DNA of 40,708 nt from CAYWYR01 sp964462685 (GTDB lineage: Bacteria > Bacteroidota > Ignavibacteria > Kapaibacteriales > UBA2268), in contig CAYWYR010000023.1 of the NCBI GenBank assembly GCA_964462685.1, positions 1 to 40,708 on the forward strand, in the 5' to 3' direction. The position numbers were made by a program, and so were the translations under genes. How positions within the stretch are numbered: position 1 is the stretch's first letter; each line of letters starts with the position of its first letter. Positions 34,028-40,708 of this stretch are shown one piece after another. The notes under the pieces were generated by a model. It searched no databases and was not told the origin of the DNA. It saw only the letters and a program-made list of their open reading frames with translations.

Positions 34028-35671
34028 ATGAATAGAAGACAGTTTATATCTTTAAACAAAAAAGAAAAAAGCAACTTCCTCGCCGAAAGAGAAACGGTTG
34101 TTCCTATAGTAAACGATAAGAACTCACTGACGGCATCCGAGGCGGCACACCTGCTCCGTAGGTTTACTATGGGCCCCACTAAAGAACTTGTAGATGAGCT
34201 GACCGGTAAATCTGCTGTAGAGGCTGCTGATATTCTGTTGGGTGATGGGCTTGACCATTTACCAGAAAACGAAAATAGATTGCCCAACGGCAGAGACTCT
34301 CTAGGGTGGCTTGATTCCGTTGAGCCGCACCCGCGATCCACGGGCTCAGTAGATGTAATGTTCCAGATAATAGGTAGGCACAGGGGCAGATATAACCAGC
34401 TTAACCGGTGGTGGCTTGATGTGATGAGAAACGAAAACGTTGGGGGCACCTCACCATCTCGTGAAAAATTCACATTATTCCTTAATATGATCTGGAACAT
34501 AGAATTTACCTATGACACCGAAGACTATTTGCCGCCGCCACTCCTGTACCGCCATAACCATACTCTACGTCGTTTCCACATGGGTAATTACAAAGATATC
34601 GCCTTTGAAATGACTCTTGACGGAGCTTTCCTTCTATATCAAGGCCTTAATGAATCGAGAGGCAATCCGGGCGAGACTCCAAACGAGAATTTTATGAGAG
34701 AGCTACTGGAGCTTTTTACAATGGGTATTGCAAATGTTGAGGAAGAAATCCCTATCTATAGCGAAAACGATATTATCGAAGGTTCCCGTGTACTTACAGG
34801 ATGGCGAGTTCCAGCTCACCAAGGAGAGGTAAGGCCGAACGGTTATTTCAACACATATTTTGCCCCCCAGTTTCACGATCTCGGCGGGAAAAATATAATG
34901 AAAGCCTCAATTCCGCCCCGCAATGAGCTCGATAATACAGAGTTCAAAGTCAGGGAAGAGGAAGTGAAAAGGTTGATTGAGATTATCTTCGAGCAAAAGC
35001 CCGTTGAGATATCAGAATTTATTTGCGAGAAAATATTCTCAACTTTTATCTACTCAAACCCTAACGAACTGGATCGCGGATTTATATCCACGATGGCTGG
35101 CGTTTTCAGAGATAATGATTTTGAGCTGTTACCTGTGTTTAGGTATCTCATCGAATCCGATTATATTTATGATGAATCGCTTGTAGGTGTGCAGATAAAA
35201 AACCCGGTTGAGTACATTATCGGAATTGAAAGAGCGATTGATGCTGATTACGGTGATGCCAGATACAATAGCCTCCAGAGAATGGAGATGAATTTATACG
35301 ATCCGCCAAATGTATCTGGCTGGCCCGGATATAGGACTTGGCTCAGCACCACCACCTATCCAGAGAGAATAAGCACTGCGGAAAAAATCGTTGATACTAA
35401 AAGCGACATCGAATGTATCGAATTTGCGGAGAAATTTAATGGTATCGAGGTTTTCCAGACACTTGTAGAGAACCTGTCTGGTTTTCTGTTTCCTAGAAAA
35501 ATTGATGATCAGAGAATAGCACTTATAGCTAACAAAGTAAAGCAGGAACATGGCTTTGGTAGTGATACACAATGGGTATCATATCTTTCAAATGATAGAG
35601 ACAAGGCGGGCAGTATAGTAAAGTCGTTACTTAAAGAGTTAGTTCGAAACCCTGAAATAAATTTAGGCTAA
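34028..35671 (+). CDS. DUF1800 family protein
   Basis: The DUF1800 family is recognised from EAAHLLRRFTMGPT near the start, the FTLFLNMIWN region, NENFMRELLELFTMG, and DPPNVSGWPGYRTWL near the end. Such proteins nearly always pair with a DUF1501 protein, which follows here after 11 nt. The first residues are MNRRQF, like the start of a twin-arginine signal, but no hydrophobic stretch follows, so export by itself is doubtful. The length of 547 is in the family range. The function is unknown; links to secreted or sulfatase-like complexes are proposed for the pair. Confidence 0.88.
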   Translation: MNRRQFISLNKKEKSNFLAERETVVPIVNDKNSLTASEAAHLLRRFTMGPTKELVDELTGKSAVEAADILLGDGLDHLPENENRLPNGRDSLGWLDSVEPHPRSTGSVDVMFQIIGRHRGRYNQLNRWWLDVMRNENVGGTSPSREKFTLFLNMIWNIEFTYDTEDYLPPPLLYRHNHTLRRFHMGNYKDIAFEMTLDGAFLLYQGLNESRGNPGETPNENFMRELLELFTMGIANVEEEIPIYSENDIIEGSRVLTGWRVPAHQGEVRPNGYFNTYFAPQFHDLGGKNIMKASIPPRNELDNTEFKVREEEVKRLIEIIFEQKPVEISEFICEKIFSTFIYSNPNELDRGFISTMAGVFRDNDFELLPVFRYLIESDYIYDESLVGVQIKNPVEYIIGIERAIDADYGDARYNSLQRMEMNLYDPPNVSGWPGYRTWLSTTTYPERISTAEKIVDTKSDIECIEFAEKFNGIEVFQTLVENLSGFLFPRKIDDQRIALIANKVKQEHGFGSDTQWVSYLSNDRDKAGSIVKSLLKELVRNPEINLG

Positions 35672-35682
35672 GGAGAAAAATT

Positions 35683-37260
35683 ATGAATAGAAGAAATTTT
35701 CTGCAATCCGCAGCCGTTACAGGTACAGCTTTATATGCAGGTTCGCATCTTCCGGCGATTGGGAAACCGAGATTCGAGAAACAGGAAAGTTTCAGCTTTA
35801 TGGACAATGATAATATAATGATCATAGTAGAGCTATTTGGCGGGAATGACGGCCTGAATACTATAATCCCTGTGGATAATGACCTTTATTATCAGTACCG
35901 CCCTAAAGTAGCGATTGCCAAGGAATTCGCATCACGCTGGCAGAACTCCCAGCTATATTTTCACCCCGCTTTGGTTGAGAATATCGAAAGTGGCGGTTTT
36001 ATGAATATGATGGATAACGGCCAGCTTGCCGTTATCGAGAATGTTGGTTATGATAAACCCACTTTATCTCATTTCCGCTCAAAGGAAATATGGCAGTCAG
36101 GTATCAATAATAAAGACCCTAAAGTCAAGCTTGATGAAGGATGGCTCGGTAGGTTTATAGCTTCACGTCTGCCTGATTATCCTTATATTCTGCCTGAACA
36201 CCCTGTATGCGTAAGTGTTGGCGGTACTGTTCCTTTGATTTTCAAAAGCCGTAAAGGCCACATGGGTATAGCTGTAAACGATGCAGGATCATTTGCGGAA
36301 AAATCCGCTGGCCTGAAACCAGACTTCCCTCTGATGGAAGGTGATGGTTACTACCCGGACGAGTTCAACTTTATTTATAATATCGCTGCCCAAAGCGAAC
36401 AGTATGGCAGGGCGGTAACAGATGCTTATGAGGCTGGCGAAAATATCGGTGAATATTCCGATACAGGCCTGAGTGCTAAGTTCAAGACAATTGCCAAGCT
36501 TATTTCAGGCGGTCTTAAATCCAAAGTATTCTATGTGGGTCTTAGCAATTTCGATTCGCACGTTCAGCAGATGAGCGAAGCTCTCGCTGGGCAGCACCCA
36601 ATCCTTCTTAATGAACTCGCTTCTGCTATTTCCGAGTTTACAAGGGATGCGACATTGCAAGGATTTGGAGAGAGGGTAGCGGGAATGACAACTTCCGAAT
36701 TCGGCCGACGTGTAAAAGATAACGGCTCCCGTGGCACTGATCACGGTACTGCTAGCAGTATGTTTGTGTGGGGGCACTTTGATTATCTTAACGGGGCTGT
36801 TTATGGCGACCTGCCTGATCTTGCCGATCTCGAGAGAGGCAACCTTAAGCATCAATACGATTTCCGTATGGTTTATGCTGATTTCCTTGAAAAATGGTTC
36901 GGAGCAGATGATGATGAAATAGATGAACTCTTCCAAGAAAATATTGGTACTCTTAATGTTCTAAAAACAAGAACATCATCCGTAGAAGAACAGGCGCTCA
37001 CAGTAGCCAATCCCGAAGGCATCAAAGTTTATCCAAACCCTACGAACGGTAACGCCAGGATCAGCTTTAATATTACCCGGGCTATGGATGTAAAAGTATC
37101 TGTATATACAGAGACAGGGCACCGTATCTACGATGTGTATGAAGGGCCTGCAAATATGGGGAAAATGGATCTTCCAGTTAAAATCAACACTTCCGGCAAG
37201 TATATGGTAACGGTAAAAGCCGGCAATACCAGGCTTTCAGGTATGATAATCGTTAAGTAA
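35683..37260 (+). CDS. DUF1501 family protein with Tat signal and T9SS sorting domain
   Basis: The N-terminus MNRRNFLQSAAVTGTALYAG is a twin-arginine signal. The DUF1501 core (sulfatase/phosphatase-like fold) shows VELFGGNDGLNTIIP, SNFDSHVQQM, TTSEFGRRV and GTDHGTASSMFVWG. From about residue 449 comes a type A T9SS C-terminal sorting domain, starting VYPNPTNGNARISF and ending SGKYMVTVKAG then MIIVK. The protein should thus cross the inner membrane folded through Tat and then the outer membrane through T9SS. AAGGAG at 35670-35675 is a good ribosome-binding site. It is the last gene of the OmpA-DUF1800-DUF1501 unit. Confidence 0.9.
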   Translation: MNRRNFLQSAAVTGTALYAGSHLPAIGKPRFEKQESFSFMDNDNIMIIVELFGGNDGLNTIIPVDNDLYYQYRPKVAIAKEFASRWQNSQLYFHPALVENIESGGFMNMMDNGQLAVIENVGYDKPTLSHFRSKEIWQSGINNKDPKVKLDEGWLGRFIASRLPDYPYILPEHPVCVSVGGTVPLIFKSRKGHMGIAVNDAGSFAEKSAGLKPDFPLMEGDGYYPDEFNFIYNIAAQSEQYGRAVTDAYEAGENIGEYSDTGLSAKFKTIAKLISGGLKSKVFYVGLSNFDSHVQQMSEALAGQHPILLNELASAISEFTRDATLQGFGERVAGMTTSEFGRRVKDNGSRGTDHGTASSMFVWGHFDYLNGAVYGDLPDLADLERGNLKHQYDFRMVYADFLEKWFGADDDEIDELFQENIGTLNVLKTRTSSVEEQALTVANPEGIKVYPNPTNGNARISFNITRAMDVKVSVYTETGHRIYDVYEGPANMGKMDLPVKINTSGKYMVTVKAGNTRLSGMIIVK

Positions 37261-37270
37261 TTTAAAGCTA

Positions 37271-37927
37271 TCAAATACCGAACGTACTCGGGCCTATATA
37301 ACCGTTATTCTTAACTACTCGCTGTATAAACTCTGTACGTGCGGCGAGTGGTTTAACTTTTTTCAGGTGATTCTCTATTATCTTGATTCTATCATCTTCT
37401 TCATCTAATGATATGATTTCTTGTCTTTCAGGTGGTGAAAGGCCTGCCTTCTGTGCTAAAACATAAGATGGGTTAATAAGCCTACTAAGGTCTTCATATT
37501 CAAATCTCGGCATTATCGGATTACTTACCGATTCCACTATACTATTATAAAGCTCCGCTACTTTCTTCAGAAGAGGCTCAGAGAAATTTTTGTCTTCTGC
37601 ATCATAAGTATCGAATACCCCGCGCATAAATTCGCCGCTGCTACTATCTGTCATCTCGATTAACTTAGCCCGCTCGGTGCCATGTACGATTATGTTCATC
37701 TCGCCGTTATCATGCATCTGTACTACTTCCGATACCCTTACTAAGCATCCGAACTCGTATATTTTCTTACCAGTAGAGTAGTTGATCGCAAATTCTTTAT
37801 CGCCCTCGATACAATCGTTTATCAGCTTTTTATACCTTTCCTCAAAAACATAAAGGGGGAGATAGCTACCAGGGAAAGCTACCAGTTCCAGTGGGAACAT
37901 ACCGTATTCAAGTCTAGCTCTAGGCAT
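37271..37927 (-). CDS. LON substrate-binding domain protein
   Basis: The protein has the LON N-terminal fold: MFPLELVAFPGSYLPLYVFE, a segment FGCLVRVSEVVQ, and NIIVHGTERAKLIEM. It has no ATPase or protease part. I place the start at 37927 (MPRARLEYGMFPLEL, 218 residues); the open frame runs further upstream to 37993, but that stretch is occupied by a terminator and has no family similarity. Standalone LON-domain proteins are common and of unknown role. The terminator of the superoxide dismutase gene ends just upstream of it. Confidence 0.82.
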   Translation of the reverse strand: MPRARLEYGMFPLELVAFPGSYLPLYVFEERYKKLINDCIEGDKEFAINYSTGKKIYEFGCLVRVSEVVQMHDNGEMNIIVHGTERAKLIEMTDSSSGEFMRGVFDTYDAEDKNFSEPLLKKVAELYNSIVESVSNPIMPRFEYEDLSRLINPSYVLAQKAGLSPPERQEIISLDEEDDRIKIIENHLKKVKPLAARTEFIQRVVKNNGYIGPSTFGI

Positions 37928-37953
37928 AATAGTTATTAAAGTGTGGTAATTAT

Positions 37954-37991
37954 AAAAAAAACAACGGGTAGGGAAATGATTTCCCCCACCC
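37954..37991 (-). terminator. Minus-strand terminator after the superoxide dismutase gene
   Basis: On the minus strand GGGTGGGGGAAA (37991-37980) pairs with TTTCCCTACCC (37976-37966), with a bulge and a wobble; a run of eight T follows a short spacer. It ends the dismutase transcript. Confidence 0.75.
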
Positions 37992-38025
37992 ATTTTAATA
38001 CTTTACTGATATATTATTATATATC

Positions 38026-38631
38026 TTATTTAGCATTATTATAGTTTTCAGCTACTTTATCCCAATTAACTACATTCCAGAAATGCTTGATATAATCTGG
38101 TCGCTTGTTCTGGTATTTAAGATAATAAGCATGCTCCCATACGTCAAGCCCAAGGATAGGAGTTCCTCTTTCATCAGCTACATCCATCAAAGGGTTATCT
38201 TGATTTGGCGTAGAAGTTACAGCAAGCTCGCCGTTATCTTTAACGATTAACCATGCCCAACCAGAACCGAACTGGCCGGCTGCTGCATTAGCGAACTTCT
38301 CTTTAAAGCTATCGAAAGAACCGAATGCGGAATCGATTTTATCCGACAGATCACCCGTCGGATTGCCTCCAGCGTCAGGACCCATAACTTCCCAGAAAAG
38401 TCTGTGGTTGTAGTACCCGCCACCGTTATTTCTTACGCCAGTAGAATAATTGCTTACATTCTTAAGGATATCTTCTATGCTTTTATCCTTATTGCTGTCG
38501 TCAAGGGCGTTGTTTAGCTTATCTGTATAGCCTTGGTGGTGCTTGGTATGGTGGATAGTCATCGTTTCTTTGTCGATGTTCGGTTCCAGCGCGTCGTAGT
38601 CGTAGGGTAGTTTCGGTAGTTCGAAAGCCAT
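38026..38631 (-). CDS. sodA: Superoxide dismutase, Fe/Mn family, Mn-type signature
   Basis: It converts superoxide to oxygen and hydrogen peroxide in the cytoplasm. The metal ligands are His27, His76, Asp163 and His167. The start is ATG at 38631 (MAFELPKLPYDYDAL), giving 201 residues; the longer frame to 38676 adds a non-conserved stretch, and AAAGG lies upstream of the chosen ATG. The second-shell pattern is Mn-like: GGGYYNH near residue 70 rather than A-A-Q, and Gln144 in PNQDNP. A cambialistic enzyme is still possible. Confidence 0.9.
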   Translation of the reverse strand: MAFELPKLPYDYDALEPNIDKETMTIHHTKHHQGYTDKLNNALDDSNKDKSIEDILKNVSNYSTGVRNNGGGYYNHRLFWEVMGPDAGGNPTGDLSDKIDSAFGSFDSFKEKFANAAAGQFGSGWAWLIVKDNGELAVTSTPNQDNPLMDVADERGTPILGLDVWEHAYYLKYQNKRPDYIKHFWNVVNWDKVAENYNNAK

Positions 38632-39033
38632 AGTTTGTTTACCTTTTATATTGGTTGATAACTGTTTACTTATCAAATTCCCTAACGGAGTAAATGCTTT
38701 AAGATTTTAAGCACGTACTTGTTAATTCGCTGCACTCGGAATGACGGAGGGGTATAATCTAAACCCCTTTAGGCCTGGCGGGGCCCGGTCGGGTATAGGC
38801 CATGTCATCACCCAGCCATGCCATACCTGAGTGTCACCCCGAGCCTGTCGAAGTGCCTGTCGAAATATAAGACAAGGGTGGGGAAGACAGAGCAAAATAC
38901 GATACCAATAGGTAACCGCCCATATTGATCACGCCCCCGCAATAAATATTGCGACACACTTGCATATATAACCATAATTGCTTAATATAGTTTTGTAACT
39001 ATGAGTTGCGATATCTGACTAATATATAGCTTT
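38632..39033. repeat. Noncoding region with dispersed repeats and hairpins
   Basis: No gene was found. CACTCGGAATGACG at 38733-38746 is an inverted, divergent copy of the GTCATTCCGAG module at 196-210 and 351-365. GTCACCCCGAGCCTGTCGAAG at 38833-38853 is a widespread intergenic repeat sequence, and GCCTGTCGAA is duplicated at 38843-38852 and 38855-38864. A perfect 7-bp hairpin with a 2-nt loop lies at 38938-38953. The stretch bridges the dismutase gene and the orphan T9SS fragment and may contain decayed sequence. Confidence 0.6.
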
Positions 39034-39165
39034 ATGAAAACACAAACCAATAGAACTGACTATCCAGTCTTGTCTATCGACATAACAGACCAACCAGCGG
39101 GTATATATCTATTACAGATAAAACACGGATCCACGATAAGAACGATACAGATAATAAGAGAATAA
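39034..39165 (+). pseudogene. Orphan fragment of a T9SS C-terminal sorting domain
   Basis: A 43-codon frame reads YPVLSIDITDQPAGIYLLQI and then KHGSTIRTIQIIRE before TAA. This is the last third of a type A T9SS sorting domain (the D-[IL]-[ST]-x-[LQ]-x-x-G-x-Y segment and the final strand). An in-frame stop lies at 39016-39018, so the preceding part of the cargo gene is lost. A strong hairpin 12 nt after the TAA looks like the original gene's terminator. I read it as the remnant of a deleted secreted-protein gene; a very short real gene is less likely. Confidence 0.65.
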
Positions 39166-39176
39166 AACTGAGTTAT

Positions 39177-39207
39177 ATACGGATACGGAGAATTTCCGTA
39201 TCCGTAT
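39177..39207 (+). terminator. Perfect 12-bp hairpin after the T9SS fragment
   Basis: ATACGGATACGG at 39177-39188 pairs fully with CCGTATCCGTAT at 39196-39207 around a 7-nt loop and is followed by GATTTTAAT. It is a likely terminator for the lost gene, 21 nt before the next start codon. Confidence 0.7.
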
Positions 39208-39228
39208 GATTTTAATCGAGGTACGATT

Positions 39229-40708
39229 ATGAGAATATTATTTCTGTTTATTACGTTTTTAATGATACAATTATCCTTATATTCACAATATGAAGGGAAA
39301 AAGCTTTTAGGAAACAATCAAACACGGTGGTCATTATGGAATGAAGTTCATCGCATATCCCCTATTGGTGACACCTTAAGTGAAATTTACAACTCTATTA
39401 CTAATATTTATGATGTCAATGAAAATTTAAATACTATCCTTATAAATGATAATGACTATCTGAAGACCTTTTTAAATGTTGATACTATACTATTCTTTAA
39501 TATGAATTCTTCATTCTTAGGAAAATCAAGTTTATTCAGTACTTATGATCAAGTTTATTTAAAGCAGAATCCTAATAAAGAATCCCATTACGATACAATT
39601 AGAAAAGATGGGGGAGTGTATAGAGATGGTACTATACATTATGATGATGAGATTGTAAACAAATTGCTTGATACTGATAATTTTTATTATCTATACACAT
39701 ATAGAAGGCAAGGTTGGGATCATGGTAGTTTATATGATCGTAAATACTATGGGATATTATCAATAGTAGACAAAAATACTTTAGCTGTTGTAAAAACAAA
39801 AAATTTTATGGATCACCATTTAATACCTTTCTTTTATTCATTGAACGGGAGAAACAACCTGTTACTCTATAATATAAAAAATGATAGAATCGAAAACTTT
39901 TTACTGTCGGGAGATAATATCATATCGGTCTGGAATTATGATTTTGATAACAAGAATAATATATTTTTAAATGAATTACAACACGTAAAACAACTCTACA
40001 ACGCACTCTTTAATTTCACATCAAATCCGTGGTTTGTAAATTCAGAAAGAGGCGACAAGATAATTCTTCGTGCATCAGGACACAATCTATATCACAACCC
40101 AAAAAAGGAAAACTCTTATCTTTATTGCACGATAGAGGATAGCGGATTAAAGGTTCTTAAACAGACCGGAGATATTCCTTTTATAATGTCTCACACCTCT
40201 CCAGATATGCGGTACGGTTACGGATATGAATATGCCGACGACCAAGACAAGTTATCCTTTAAGGTTTATAACCGTAAATATGATTTTGATACTGGTTTGA
40301 TTTCTCACACCGATACAATAGGTGTAACTCCTAAAGGATTAACCGACTACATAGACTCGCGAAATTATCATCTTTTCAAATACAATTATTATTTACGTTA
40401 TCCAGAATCTGCTACTTACCTATACAATGGTAATATATTGACATTACCTTTTGGGGAACACAAGAATGCAAACTCTTTACACGATACCTTGGATTATTTT
40501 TTTGAATTTGATAGAAATCATTGGGACACTGTTTACAAAAACCGAATAGTTCCCCCTGCCGATCCCGGCCCCATCGACGTACACCAGCACCGCTTTGTGG
40601 AGATATGCGGAGACCTGGAGGGAGCGGGTCGGGAGCTGAACGCCTCCGGTACGGACAACCATCTGGAGGGGATCGCCTACCGCTGGCGTCCGCACAAGCT
40701 ATATAACG
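39229..40708 (+). CDS. Large secreted protein of unknown family, 3' end beyond the window
   Basis: The frame opens at ATG 39229 and stays open for 493 codons to the window end, so it is incomplete. GAGG at 39218-39221 lies 7 nt before the start. A signal peptide (about residues 1-20, ending SLYSQ) is followed by about 420 residues I do not recognise, beta-rich, with many Asn, Tyr and Asp, perhaps a propeller. GC there is about 30%. From about residue 441 (near 40549) GC rises to about 64%, and the protein reads VHQHRFVEICGDLEGAGREL, then YRWRPHKLYN, resembling the Ig/PKD-like Y-x-W-x-P-x-x-x-L domains common in T9SS cargo. A sorting domain may follow outside the window. Confidence 0.75.
   Translation, partial: MRILFLFITFLMIQLSLYSQYEGKKLLGNNQTRWSLWNEVHRISPIGDTLSEIYNSITNIYDVNENLNTILINDNDYLKTFLNVDTILFFNMNSSFLGKSSLFSTYDQVYLKQNPNKESHYDTIRKDGGVYRDGTIHYDDEIVNKLLDTDNFYYLYTYRRQGWDHGSLYDRKYYGILSIVDKNTLAVVKTKNFMDHHLIPFFYSLNGRNNLLLYNIKNDRIENFLLSGDNIISVWNYDFDNKNNIFLNELQHVKQLYNALFNFTSNPWFVNSERGDKIILRASGHNLYHNPKKENSYLYCTIEDSGLKVLKQTGDIPFIMSHTSPDMRYGYGYEYADDQDKLSFKVYNRKYDFDTGLISHTDTIGVTPKGLTDYIDSRNYHLFKYNYYLRYPESATYLYNGNILTLPFGEHKNANSLHDTLDYFFEFDRNHWDTVYKNRIVPPADPGPIDVHQHRFVEICGDLEGAGRELNASGTDNHLEGIAYRWRPHKLYN

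Noticed and set aside
37928..37993. Upstream extension of the LON-domain gene
   Set aside because: The extra residues are encoded by the dismutase terminator hairpin and T-run, and the family N-terminus starts at 37927.
38632..38676. Longer start for the dismutase gene
   Set aside because: The added 15 residues are not conserved and there is no signal peptide; the ATG at 38631 matches the family start.
39060..39317. Minus-strand open frame of 85 codons
   Set aside because: It lies opposite the T9SS fragment, the hairpin and the start of the large secreted-protein gene, and has no family features.
40477..40706. Two short open frames on opposite strands at the right edge
   Set aside because: Both overlap the long in-frame gene that continues past the window; the GC-rich end makes chance open frames likely.

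Overview
The window looks like the chromosome of a free-living member of the Bacteroidota/Chlorobiota (FCB) group. The evidence is a C-terminal type IX secretion (T9SS) sorting domain on the DUF1501 protein, an ExbB-ExbD-ExbD-TonB cluster followed by a PstS-like lipoprotein and a TPR protein, a VPS10/Asp-box secreted protein, DUF1800/DUF1501 partners, weak Shine-Dalgarno sequences and moderate to low GC. A Kapabacteria/Ignavibacteria-like lineage would fit, but that is inference. No rRNA, tRNA, CRISPR array or transposase gene was seen.

Layout. 1-388 is noncoding and built of small palindromes and dispersed repeats. 389-1729 (-) is a DUF885 lipoprotein. 1858-6706 carries a YdbS/YdbT-like membrane pair, an unknown protein, accD, an outer-membrane barrel and a short hibernation factor, ending in a terminator. 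6730-11245 holds ribD overlapping a class II photolyase gene, then a Gfo/Idh/MocA oxidoreductase and prmC. 11383-17730 is an envelope block: STAS protein, ExbB, two ExbD, TonB, terminator, small membrane protein, PstS-like lipoprotein, TPR protein. 17839-26225 is the fatty-acid/phospholipid cluster yceD-rpmF-plsX-fabH-fabD-fabG-acpP-fabF-rnc, followed by gcvPB; a strong terminator lies between acpP and fabF and another after gcvPB. 26274-28452 is more AT-rich: an NrnA-like DHH phosphoesterase, then on the minus strand a ferredoxin and a family 2 glycosyltransferase. 28507-31740 (-) is the large VPS10/Asp-box protein. 31874-37260 is an OmpA-like protein, DUF1800 and DUF1501 with a T9SS sorting domain. 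37271-38631 (-) is a LON-domain protein and a Mn-type superoxide dismutase.

The right end is the most unusual part. A 400-bp noncoding stretch with dispersed repeats leads into an orphan 43-codon fragment that reads as the end of a T9SS sorting domain (39034-39165). It is followed by a perfect 12-bp hairpin and then by a long open frame (39229 to the window end, 493 codons without a stop) encoding an unrecognised secreted protein. Within that frame GC jumps from roughly 30% to roughly 64% near 40550, exactly where the protein changes into what looks like a conserved Ig/PKD-like domain of T9SS cargo. This suggests a modular or recombining secreted-protein gene, or an assembly chimera.

Most of the window is ordinary core metabolism, fatty-acid synthesis and envelope biology. 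Only the right end has real potential for something undescribed.
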